A stretch of DNA of 64,000 nt from Neolewinella aurantiaca (lineage in GTDB: Bacteria > Bacteroidota > Bacteroidia > Chitinophagales > Saprospiraceae). The notes beneath the pieces are model-generated. The model saw nothing but the letters and a program-made list of their open reading frames with translations. It was not told where the DNA came from and did not search any database. Within the stretch, counting starts at the first letter, position 1, and every line of letters begins with the position of its first letter. The DNA is taken from NCBI RefSeq assembly GCF_008014675.1, contig NZ_VOXD01000011.1, forward strand, positions 1-64,000, given 5' to 3'. This document shows positions 9,162 through 21,900 of this stretch, in pieces. The position numbers and the translations under genes are program-made.

Positions 9162-9181
9162 GGCGGGGCCGCAGGTGCAGG
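9162..9181 (-). repeat. Dispersed 20-bp repeat, copy 3
   Basis: 17 of 20 matches to the consensus on the minus strand, 10 nt beyond the terminator stem. Confidence 0.65.
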
Positions 9182-9356
9182 GTGCGCTCTCGGGAACAGC
9201 GGGGATAATTACTTCATAAATCGTACTCATTTTGAGGTACGTAGTTTTACCTGTTTTTCAGGTGGTTCTTTTCCTCAAAAGCAAGTATTTACTAGGGTGT
9301 AGGGGGTGAATAGCCTAAAAGCAGTTGCCTGTTTGGTTCGGTTAAAATAGAATTAA

Positions 9357-9388
9357 GTTGTATTTCTTACGCCTTCTCATTATATTTG
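9357..9388 (+). promoter_or_regulatory. Promoter of the giant surface-protein gene
   Basis: GTTG at 9357-9360, a 20-nt spacer, then TATATTTG at 9381-9388: an exact Bacteroidota -7 box with a -33 TTG at fitting distance. It is the best promoter in the window and implies a leader of about 580 nt. Confidence 0.7.
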
Positions 9389-9974
9389 TGCATGTCTTTT
9401 AACTGATTCATAGACATCATCCACCAAACTTTAATCTGTGGTTGATGGGTTTTTACCTACTTCACCGGTGCTGAGCATCGGAAACACACACATACACATA
9501 TATCTTTAATTGGTACACCCTTCCCGCGCCTTTCTGGTTGCGGGCGAATCAGTACCCCATCTTTTTTTGTTTTGAAATAACACCTTGACACTTCACCATT
9601 AACCACTCGTTGCATCCCTCATGCGATGGGCGGCGTCGTACCGTGTTCGCACGGTCAACCTTTATTTTCCGTGCCTGGCACGGAGCACTATTCCAATGCC
9701 CGAAAGCGACCTCTGCTGCTCGACGGCTGATTATACCAGAACCTACAACACATTGAAACCAGACGAACCCATGTTTTCTCTTAGATCCGTACTGGAGACA
9801 ACTAACCTCCAGATTATCAAGCCTCTCAGCAAGATCGTTGAGCAGCCATTTGTGCGTCTGGACACCACGGATAAGACCTCTCTCCACCTCTGGGAGACCC
9901 TCCTTTCAACTCACCTTGCACCCCGCGATCGCGCCCAGATCGTGAACACTGCTTCATGCCTACAATCCATACAC
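9389..9974 (+). other. Long leader of the giant gene
   Basis: No separate gene is evident. At 9418-9447 a 9-bp hairpin with one mismatch is followed by TTTTT (9450-9454), resembling an early terminator some 30 nt into the transcript. From 9621 the frame of the giant gene is already open, but the added 118 residues have no signal peptide character. The true start is placed at 9975. Confidence 0.5.
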
Positions 9975-12900
9975 ATGCTTACTACTTCTACAAAGATTAC
10001 CCCATCTGCTTCACCCCGGTTTTTGTTGGCAGCAATGCTGGTGGTGGTGTTCAGCTTCCTGACTGTAACAGGAATGATGGCACAATGCGTGCCTGGAATC
10101 GATGACGATTTCAGCACAAATCCAATCCTTTCCGAAACAGCGATTGACGGTGCCTGGTATCCTGACCGTTACGCGCCATATGCCTTTGTCTCAAACGGTA
10201 GTCAATTGACAATTTCGATTAATGAAGCAGATGGCGCTCAATCTCGAGGCGGAAGGTCTGGTGGTTTTTACAATACACAGGGGCGAAAGATAAACCAAGG
10301 GAACTGTCTTTCATATGTTCAGGCGGACCTGTATGTTCCAGCGGAATGGGAAACGAATCATCGGCGAAGTGGCTTATGGGCAACTGCTGTTAATGAAACA
10401 GATGAAATATCGCTTTATCCGATTATTGCCTTCAGAAACGAAGATGGTTCTAGTCCTGGTTTCTTTTATTTTGACGGAAACGTTGGTTGGATTGATTGTA
10501 ATGTAAGTGTCACCTACAACCAGTCTTACAATTTGAGGACCGAAATTCGTGGCACTAATGCATTGTTCTACATAAATGGGGAAATTGTTGGGAGTATAGC
10601 TGCAAACGGCAGCGATCATTTTTCAAACATTATCCTCCAGGCCTTTAATTTTTACGATTCCAATCTAGCGCCTGAAATTCAGGATACACCACCTACATCG
10701 AATTATGATGCGATCTGGGACAACCTGAAGACAGGCAATGGCGAGTGTGGTATTGAAACAGGAGGTGTGGTCACCTACACAGGTAACGTAACCATCGCAT
10801 CTCAGGATGATCTCGATGCCTTCATTGAGCCCGGTACAAACAATAAGTACACGGAGATTGATGGTAGCTTGTCTATAAGTGGTAACGTTCCAGTTGGCGA
10901 AAATCCCATTACTGATTTTTGTAATTTATCGATGATCAGTTCTGTAACCGGAGTGCTTAATCTGGCAAACTGGGATGAGGCTGCCGCCCTGAGTTCCACG
11001 GGAGATCCACTGGGCGAGCTGACCAGCCTTTCGAGTGTTGATGGTGCTATTCAGGTCGCAAACAGCAACAGTTTTGTAAACGGTATTTCCCTTCCTTTTC
11101 TTGAAGGGACAACAGCTTCGATTAACCTGGCAAACCTTACCCATACTGAAAGCATCGCTATCGGTACGGAAGCTTCCGGCTCCCTGACGATAACAAGTTT
11201 TATAAGCATTACTGGTAGCAGTACTCCCGCAAGCTTTCTCGAATCAGTGGAAATTCCCAATCTTGTTTCTACCGGTGGGAACCTTGACGTTTCGGGAATC
11301 AGAGGAGGAAATGTATCTACCATAGATTTCTCCTCGCTTGAAACCATTACCGGTGGGCGCCTACGCCTGCAGGGTTTGGGCGAGCCCGTAAGTGATGCAG
11401 ATGTATTGCTGCCTGAACTGACCTCCGTAAGCGGATATTTTCTTGTGCAAGGTATAGCCGGGTCAATTGTGGCGGGTGAAAGCGGAACGGACCTTTCGGT
11501 AGGAGAGTACTTCTCCGTTATCGAGAATGTACACCTTAGTACGCTCACCACTGGCCTGACTTCTGTAGGTGGTAACCTGATCATCAAAAATGCAGACCTC
11601 CTGACAACACTCGATGCAGAAGGTGTGCTTTCTGACCTTGAAACGGTTGAAGGTAACGTTCAGGTAATCCAAAATGATGTTTTAGGCAGTTGCTGTGTTT
11701 TTCCCTGCAGCGTTGATGTTACCGGAACCCGGGACTTTAGTTCGAATAAGCCTGGCGGAAATTGCTCAGGCAATGAGGCAAGTGTTATTGCGGCATGTAC
11801 TCCGGTGATTTCAGCATTCACCGCAATGGATCAAGATGGGCATGACGCCTTCGGGGAGGTTACTTGTTTTGGCGATGATATTGATTTTTCAATTACAGCT
11901 TCAGTCTCTACGGGGTATACGCTTGAGTACGAGATATTTGTAGATGAGAATGAGAACGAAGTATTTGATGCTGGTGAGAGAGTCATCCTCTCGAGAGGAG
12001 CGGAGTCAACTATTGCTGACATCACCGGGCTCACGAACGAAATGGTAGTTGTAGCCAGAGTTTATAACGTAGAAGGCGGATGTTCTGCATTTGAAAGTTA
12101 TACCCTTGCGGTAAACACCCTTCCGGTGGTTTCATTTACGGCTGATCCTGTCGGTAATGTGTGCCTGGGAACCACCTCTCAGTATCTTTCCGGCTTGAGC
12201 GAAGGAGATGAACCGGACCATGGTAGCTATAGCTTCTTGTGGGGCGCGCACAATGGTTTACTGGGCGGACCTTCAGGAGCTAACCCGAATAAATTCTCGA
12301 ACGCATCAATTAGCGGCGTCGAAAGAATATGGGACAGTGGCGCGGGAGATAAATCGGTCACGTTCGATATAGCAACTCCGGGATGTGAGAATGTGAAAGA
12401 AGTCTTTGGTTTCAGGGTGCTGAACCTTCCCACATCAGGCAGTATCGGCGGAGATCAGAGTGTATGTTCTGTACAAACTCCAGATCCGATTATGAGCGTG
12501 TCGAACGGTTCCGGGGCAGGAGTTATTTCTTACCGTTGGGAGAAAAAAGAGACGGGGGATGCCAACTGGCAAACAATTTCGGGGGCTACCGACGCGGGGC
12601 TGAGCCCCGGTCCACTGGCCGGAACGACAATGTTCCGTCGTTACACCATTAATGATAATGGAGGAGATCCTGCGCCAAGCTGTGAAAGCGCGTTCTCAAC
12701 GAATACAGTGACCATCACGGTAGAGGACGATGTAATTGCACCGGTTCCGGATGAGGCTATGCTTGCTGATGCCATTGCACAATGTTCTATTACCGTTGAT
12801 GCTCCTACGGCTACTGATGTATGTGTAGGCGAAGTGGTTGGTACCACAACCGACCCGACAACGTACACCGGACAGGGTACATACACCATAAACTGGAGTT

Positions 12901-15900
12901 ACGACGATGGGAATGGGAACGTAAGTACCCAGCAACAGACAGTAATTATCGAGGAGGGTACAGGCGAAAATGACGGGGTAACGAATATGCGTACTTCTAC
13001 GACTTACTGTACAATACAAAGTGCCATCGAGGCTGCTGAGGCGGGTGATGTGCTGAACGTGTCAGGTGGTTTCTATGATGAGAACGTAGTAATAGACAAA
13101 GCACTTACTCTAAAAGGCGCAAATGCTGATGTCGCTTGTGGAACCAACGCTGAATCTTTAATTGCTCCCGCAACCGGAACACCTGTTTCTATTACAGCAG
13201 ATGACGTAACGTTGAATGGTTTTGAAATTACAGCTCCGGATGCATACAACGCCGTTGTAGTGGGAGGCGTATCAAATACAACCATGACGTTTAACAACAT
13301 TCATGACATTGGGACAAATCTGTCTGGTGGGCAGAACGTTCATGCAATCGTGTACAATCTTGGTTCCGAAAACTCGGCAAACCTGTCTGTCACCAATAAC
13401 TGTTTGAATAACATCAGTAGTAGTACGTTGAGTGGGTTCAGTGCCAGCGCAATAGCTGTGCTGCAATCAATTTCTTCGGGAGTGCTCACAAATCTTGCTA
13501 TTGATAAAAACACTATCAGTAACGTAAATGTAAATACCGGTTCCTGGCCTACCGGTAAAATAGCATACGGTGTTTTGATAAACGTAGGAAGTAACGGCTA
13601 TACCACATCAACGGGAAAGGTGGTGAATGCAGTAATCAGCAGCAATGAAATAGCTGGCTTGTCCGGATTTATCTCTACAGGTATCGGCATGGAAGGAAAT
13701 ACAGAGAATGCTGAAATCAGCAACAACATCGTGACCAACCTTTCGGGAAGTAAATTTTCTGGTAATCGTAGCGGTGGAGGCTATGACTTAAGCGCTGTTA
13801 AGTTTGAGTCCAATCGCTATGTGTCTACTTGTACCGTAATGAACAATAGCTTCGCGGTAAACACCTTTAGTCATAGTGTGTCTCCAGGGAAAGGCTACGC
13901 CGTTTCAAACTACGTTCCAGTAACTGAAGGCGGTGTCCTTACGTTGAACTGTAACTGGTTCTCGGTGGCGAATGCCGATGAGATTAAAGACAATGCAACC
14001 TTCACTGGTCTGCTGTTTAATAAAGATGATTGCGAAACCAATTTCTCTCCTTATCTCGTAGGAGGTGGTGATGGTGCAGGCATTGGATTTCAACCTACAG
14101 AGAGTTGTACCGGAACTCCGGTGGTAATTGATCTGGTAGAGATTCAGGATGAGCTGTGTGAAACTACGGGCTGGATTGAGCTTTCTTTTAGTGGAGGAAC
14201 AGGCCCTTACAGTATTGCGTGGGACGGTGATGCTACCGGTTCTGTGAATAACGTTACCAGTACGCACACTATCCCGAACCTGGAAACAGGAGCATACGGT
14301 ATCACTGTAACTGATTCTTATGGCTCTACGGATATAACTACTGCTACGGTCGAGTATTTACCGGTAGAGAATACTACTGCACATACGTTTTTTGCTACTA
14401 TTCAGGAGGCTATTACTGCCGCGCAGGATGGAGAAACGATTATAGTTTGTGCTGGTATCTACGCTGAGAATCTCACTATTGATAAAGAAGTAATTCTGAA
14501 TGGTCCCAATGCGGGCGTTTCTCCAAATGGCGGCGCGCGGATAACGGAAGCTATTATTGTTCCTGCGGCATCTGAGACTGATGTGATTGCTGTCGAAGCT
14601 GATAATGTTGTGATCGACGGATTCATCATCGATGGAGACAATCCCGAAATTACGACTGGATGGACGGGAACAAACGGCGCAGACATAGATGCTTACGATG
14701 GTATATATGTTGCTGACCCAAACAACGTGATAGTGGTGAATAGCCTGAGAGTCCAGAACAATATCTTTCAAAACCTGGGATTCTTTGCCGTCGATATCTT
14801 CGGTTGGCATAACTATTCCAACCCTTCCACTTCTGGCCACCTGGTAGAAAATAACCTGTTCCGGAACTTAGGAACGTATGAGTCAGACGGAGCTACCGAT
14901 TCCTGGGGAGGGGGTGTACTGCTCTACAACGACAACTATGCACGGATTACAAATAATGTAATGACCAACGTAAGACTTGGCATTCAGACTGGTAATTTTC
15001 ATGATGAGAACCCTGGTGATCCTTCCTTTCAGGTGATTGACAATAATACTATTGAAGCCAGAAGATTAGGTGTGTTCTACAACTTGCATACTGGAGGTGA
15101 CGTAGAAGCGCTCACATTTTCCAATAACACAGTTACTGGACTTGCTGACGCACATGAGACCAAATGGGATGGGATTAAACTCAGCAGCCTTACAGATGCT
15201 ATTGGTCAGGTTCTGAACAACGTAGTAGATGGAGCCGGAGTCGAAGGAACGGTAGTGCAATCTCTTGGCTACAACGTTTGGAATGTCAGGACTTCCAGTC
15301 CGGTCAATATCCAAGACTGTATCGCAAAAAATGTGGATATCGGTGTTTTCGTAAACAACTTCGAGGGTTACGGTACCAATGCCGGCAATACAGCCGCGGT
15401 TATTGACGGAGCGACTTTGACAGACAATGTGAAAATTGGTATTCTGGTGAAGGATAGTCCGGATAACACGAATGGATCAAATGTTGGTGCAGAGATCAAA
15501 GGAAATACAGATGTCGCAACCAACACCACGGACGGAATCGGGATCCAGATTGAAGGCGCTGATGCAAGCGCCAACATTCATGATAACCTGGCTACTATCA
15601 GCGGTAACAACATCGGTGTTTTAGTTGACGCAGGTACGGCTGATATTACCGACAATACCATTGCGAACAATATCATTGGTGTACGTTTCCAAAACGGAGG
15701 TACAGGAACAGTGAACAACAACAACATTACAGGCAACACCATAATTGGAGTGGACAACACTACAGGAGTTGACATAGATGCTTCTAATAACTGGTGGGGA
15801 GACGCCACTGGTCCGGGTGAAGTTGCTGTGGGAGCAGGTGACAAAATAAGCATTGACTTAACGTACTGTCCCTGGTTGGATGATGTGTCAGGTACCGGAT

Positions 15901-18900
15901 CGTCCGTTGCCTCAGTATACAATACTACTCAAGAAACCTACCACTGTACCATTCAGGACGCAATTGATGCGGTTACTACTGTTAATGGAGATGTCATCCA
16001 ACTCTCTCCAGGTACTTACGCCGAAAGGGTAACCATTTCGAAAGAACTTACCATCCAGGGCGCATCAACCGCAAAGGGTGAATACGTTATTGATGGTTCT
16101 TCGCTTGCAGGAGAAGGAAGCGGTATTTTCATCGAGACAGGCGTTGAAAACGTCACGATCGAGAACCTGACCGTTCAGAATTTTTCGGGTACAAACGGTA
16201 ACTCTCATGCGGGGATTTACGCTAACCGTAACAACCACAACCTCACCGTAAATAATGTTGCTCTTCTGGACAATGTTGGCGGCTCTGGTTTCTACGCAAA
16301 CGGACCGGTTGACGGCGTTACAGTCAGTAACAGTATGGTCTCTGGCCATACCACCAGTGCCCGTGGGATTGTTATCTGGGGTGGCTTTAAGGAAAACATC
16401 ACCATCACTAACAATACGTTGGCGAACAATAACTGTTGTGGAATCGAGTTGCAGGATGGTACCTCATCTGCCGTAAATATTTCGAACAACACTATTGATA
16501 TCGGAATAGGGGACAATGCGATTGCGGCTCTTGGGATGAATCCAAGCACCGGCCCCAATTTCATCAATGGCAACACCATTACCGGGGGAGGACGATTTGG
16601 AATCGAGATCAAGAATCCTGATGGAGGCATAACTGTGTCGGGCAATTCAGTGGAACTCACTGTGATGAACGCTGATGTACGGGACAGAGCGGGTATCGCC
16701 ATCATGAGAAGAGACTTCACTGCGGGTAACCCCGCAGGATACGCTGATGTACCTAACGGAGTAACCGTAACGGGCAATACCGTTACTGGCTACACCCAGT
16801 CTTCCGGAGATGAAGGGTTCGGAATCGTAGTGGAGGGAGCGAACCATGTTGTCTCAGGAAACATACTCTCAGGCAACGATATCGGAATCCAACTGCAGGG
16901 TGGAGGACACGCCAATGCGATGTACGTGATGAATGATGCAGGGTCTGGCAGCCAGAATCCTGGTGATTCTCCTATGTACTTCGGTCGGGGTAATTCGCCG
17001 GTAATCTGTAGTGTGGAAGGCCTCGGTGCAAATACCATGTCTGGAAACGGCACTGATTACCGCCTTTCCATCAACGATGTTTCAAGCCCCACTGCACCAC
17101 GCGTAACGACAGACCTGGCAGGAATAAACTCTTACCTGAACGCCGAAATTTCCTACACCATAAACGGTACTACAATTGGTAACACCAACGATGGTTCGGT
17201 CAATGACTCCGAAAATGTAACCATTACGGTCTGCGACGAAGACGGGAACGTGGAATTGTCCACAATCACTCCTGATGTAGCTAATGTTGGAATGACGGTT
17301 TTTTACGCCACCACTACAAATATTGCGGGTGGAACACCCGCTGACCAGGACTTTAAGGTCAATACTTTCAATAGTGTACTGGGGACAGAATTTCTTCCTA
17401 ATCCTGGAACTTATCGTCTTGCTGATCCGCTATTGGCAGGTCAGGTAGTGTACGAGTCTTACGTGTACAATGACGCCAATGATAACGGCATTCTGGACCC
17501 AAGTGAGTGTACCGGTGACAAAATCACGGTAACGATCAACATCCAGCCACTCCCCGTTGTCGTTGATCAGGTAGTGACCGGACCAATCTGTAGTGGCGAT
17601 CCGGTCGGGGTTAATTTCTCACCTTCCACGAGTACTGCAACCGCAGCAACCTACAATGTTACGGAAGTAAACGTTGTCTCGGGATCCGCTACTCCCCAGG
17701 GAGATTATACTGGTTCCGGCCTTTCAGCATCAGATTTAGCGGATGATGTTTTCATTAACACATCTGGTGCTGATGCAGTGGTTGAATATACCGTCGTTCC
17801 GGTTAGCTCAGAATCAGACAATGCGTGTGTTGGGGATCCATTTACGGTTACCGTACATATCGCAACAACTCCTTTACTAAGTGACCTTCCGGATGACATC
17901 TCTGTGGGTACATCCTCAAACAATCCTGATTCGGATTGTTTTGGTGTGGTTGACTTCACGGCTCCTACAATGTCCGGAGGTTGTTTCCCCGTAACAGGGA
18001 TGATTACCTACGATCAGACAATGCCAGCAGGAGTACCCACCGGCTTTGTCTCAGGTGAGATGTTTACGCAAGTAACCTTCCCTATAGGCGTAACGACGGT
18101 AACCTTTGTTGTGGAGGACGGTGCAAGCGTACCAAACTCAAGCTCAGATATGAGTTTCATGGTTACGGTACTGGATGATGAAGCACCGTCGATAGTGTGT
18201 CCTGCTGCTACAACTATTAACGTTGATGAAGGTATCTGTGGAGCAGCCTTCGCCACGGAAAACACCGGCAACGCTACGGGAACTGACAATTGCGCGGGCA
18301 CGGTAACAATCACGAATGATGCTCCGACCACCCTTGGCTTGGGCAGCACTACTGTTACTTTTACGGCTGATGACGGAGACGTCAACAGTGCGAACACGAC
18401 GTGTACACAGGTCATCACTGTTATTGACAACGAAGCACCATCGATTGTGTGTGCTCCGGATGTTACTATTGGTGCTTCCACTGATTGTAACCTTACATTG
18501 ACAGGAACTGGCTATGACGCTACGGCTGCGGACAACTGTTCTGTAGCGGGTATCACCAACAGCCTCAATGCCGGCGCCAGCGTATCAGGAGAAGTACTGA
18601 GCTTAGGAGCCACTACGATCACCTTTACAGCTGAAGATGGTTCGGGTAATACTTCAATGTGCACAACTACGATAACAATCGTAGACAACACCGCTCCTAC
18701 TGCTACCTGTCAGGACATAACTGTAACCCTTGGAGAGAACGGCACGGCTACAATAGAGCCGTCCGACCTTGACGATGGCTCCGCTGATAACTGCGGAACC
18801 GTCACTTTTGCTGCCAGTCAGACATCTTTCGACTGTACAGACATCGGTTCGGTTGCAGTTACGCTTACAGTTACCGATGCTGCCGGAAACAGTGACACTG

Positions 18901-21900
18901 AATCAAGTACTTGTGTCGCCAATGTTTTGGTGGAAGATATTCTCCCCATCATCGTAATGACGCCAGGGGACATAACTCTTTCGAATGAAGCAGGTCTTTG
19001 TTCCGCCACTGCTACCTGGACTGAACCCATGGTTGAAGCTGTAGACTACCTGGAAAATTTTGAAGGGACTGAGAACAGCTTTATCGACTATGATGGTGGA
19101 ACCATGACCATAACTGCCTCCGGGACCAATGGCGTTACTTCGTTTGAGGGAGGCTTCCATGGTGTCGCTAATCAGGGCAATACAGGACCTTTCGGCCGGT
19201 TGGGCGGATACTCTTCTGAATTCGGAAACGGATACAGGGTGGAATCAAAGATTTATATTGATTTAACGGATGCTCAAGTAGCTGCAGGCACCTATGGTTT
19301 TGACTTGTCAGTAGCTGCAAACGGGGCGGATGGTGTCCATCAGCGTGATTTCGTGTTTCACGTAAGCTCTGTTGATGCCGCAGGGCAGGCATTTGTTGGT
19401 GCCAGTAATGGTACCACGTTCTCAATCCAATCGACAACCTCATCAAATGCTTTCGATACTAAAGCCGAAATTACAGCAACAGGCTGGTACACTTTTGAAT
19501 GGATCTTCTATGACAACGGCACCGGAACCCTTGCTGTTGATATGAACGTATCGGACGATGCAGGAACGCAGTTATTTACCGAAACCAGTAGCAACGCCGG
19601 TGATGCAATTGCAACAGAGATTGGTGGGAATCGTTATATGTGGTTCACGGTGATATCCGCCCAGAATGGTATTCCTGTCGACAACGTGCAAAAGTCGCAC
19701 AAAATCAATATTGACCTGACCAGTACCCACGCCAGTGGAGCGTCCTTTAACGTAGGTACAGAGACCGTAACTTATACTGCGACCACCGAATGTGGAGCTG
19801 AAGTCTCCTCCTCATTCGACGTGACGGTCAACGACACAGAAATGCCAATCGCTGGTTGTCAGGACATTGATGTCTTCGTTGACGAAAGCGGGAACGTCAG
19901 TACTACAGCTGAGGCAATCAACCTGGGGTCTTCTGACAACTGTACAGCCTCCGGGGATCTCACGTTGATGCTTGATCGTACCGCATTCAGTTGTGCTGAT
20001 ATTGGCTCCCCGGTTACAGTTACCCTGACGGTAATCGATGCTTCCCTGAACGAAGCCACTTGTACCGCTTCCGTCACGGTGCTCGATGAAATCGACCCTA
20101 CTGCCCTCTGCCAGAACATCTCGATAAACTTGGATGCTTCGGGCAATACTGCTATTGCCCCCGCTGATGTAAACGGAGGCTCCACAGACAACTGCACGCT
20201 TGAAGGAGACCTCATTCTTGCAATCGATGACAGCAGTTTCGATTGCTCCGACGCAGGGACACTCGCCCCGGTAGTGCTCACAGTAGAGGACGCCTACGGC
20301 AACTCAAGCACCTGTACCGCCCAGGTAACTGTGAACGACATCACGCCACCGACGATGGTCTGCATGGACGCGATGGTCGATCTTGACGGTACGGGTATGG
20401 GAAGCATTACGGTCGATGACATCGACGATGGCTCGTCTGACGCCTGTGGTATTGCCACCCGGGTACTCAGCCAGAGTGACTTTGGCTGTAACGACGTTGG
20501 ACAGGTGATGGTAACCCTTACCGTCACTGACGTCAACGGCAACTCCAATGAGTGCGAACAAATGGTTACTGTTCGTGACCTGATCGAACCCGACGCCATG
20601 TGCCAGGATATTAGCGTAAGTCTGGATGCATCCGGAAATGCCTCAATATCCGCAGGTGATGTAAACAACGGCTCGACGGACAACTGTGCAATCTCCTCCT
20701 TAAGCGTTTCTCCGGCCAGCTTTACGTGTTCAGAAGTTGGTGCTAATACAGTGACCTTAACGGTTAATGACGTCAACGGAAACAGTTCTACGTGCGACGC
20801 AACGGTCATCGTTACCGATCTCCTTGCACCTGCGTTCGCGCCTGAACCTGCTGACGAAATACTGACGACAGATGGCCTCGCCTCATGTCCGGGAGAAGCC
20901 CTTGTATCGCTCACCGATGGTGATGTAGTTGACGCTGGCGAATCGTTTACAATTGCCGGCCTTACCCGGAATGCTCCTGAATTTACCGACAACTGTTCCG
21001 ACAATACAACCATGACGGTTGGTGTTGTGGAAGCAGCCGATGCTGATAACTGTTCCCGAACTTTCACCCTGAGCTGGACGCTGAACGACGGTACAAATCA
21101 AACGGCAGCAACCCAGGTGTACACCATTGAGGACAACACCGATCCGGTGCTGAACCTGATCGGTGACGCCCTGATTGAACTTTGTGAAGACGGAACTTAC
21201 ACCGAGCCGGGAGTAACCGTTACGGATGAATGCACCGACGATCTGAAAATTTCGGTCGAAGAGACCTACACCTACGATGACGGCCTGGGCGAGGGGCCGG
21301 TTGCTGTCCTTGGTGGTGTCGATGAAACAGCGGTAGGAACCTATGTAATCACCTACACCGCGACCGATATCTGTGGCAACAGCACGAGTATCGAGCGCAC
21401 CGTTGAAGTGCGTGGCAAGCCGGTGACCGATCCAACGCTGCTGAGTATTTGTATCGGCTCAAGCGAAACCATTTCCGGCAACGCAATGGTCGGGGCAAAT
21501 AATGAGGCAGGAACGACAATCGCTTCTTACTTATGGACGTACGGCGGCGGCTCCGCCTCCGGCTTCACGATCAACGGAGGCTTTGTTTCCGCTGGCCAAA
21601 CGTACACCACCGAAGAGTTGGTGATCGACGCTGGTTTTGCTTCTGCAGGAAACGCCATCTTCACGCTTCAGGTAACCGACAGTGACCTGGGATGTGCTTC
21701 AGACAGTCCCGTTTTCCAGGTGGTGTTCAACGCAACCGCAACGGCCGGAACCGCTATTTCACCGAGCGAAGCCTTCTGTGAAGACGAAGGCAATGTTGAC
21801 CTCTTCTCTCTGCTCGACGGCGAGAACGCCGGTGGTTCATTTGTCCGCAATGGAGGTGACGGAACGGGAGGAACCCTGACCGGATCGACCTTCAATACAA

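Noticed and set aside
9917-9937. A further dispersed-repeat copy in the giant-gene leader
   Set aside because: Only TTGCACC and GCGCC match, with different spacing; it is too diverged to count.
9621-9974. An earlier start for the giant protein at 9621
   Set aside because: The extra 118 residues bury the signal peptide and look like translated leader; ATG 9975 opens straight into a signal peptide.
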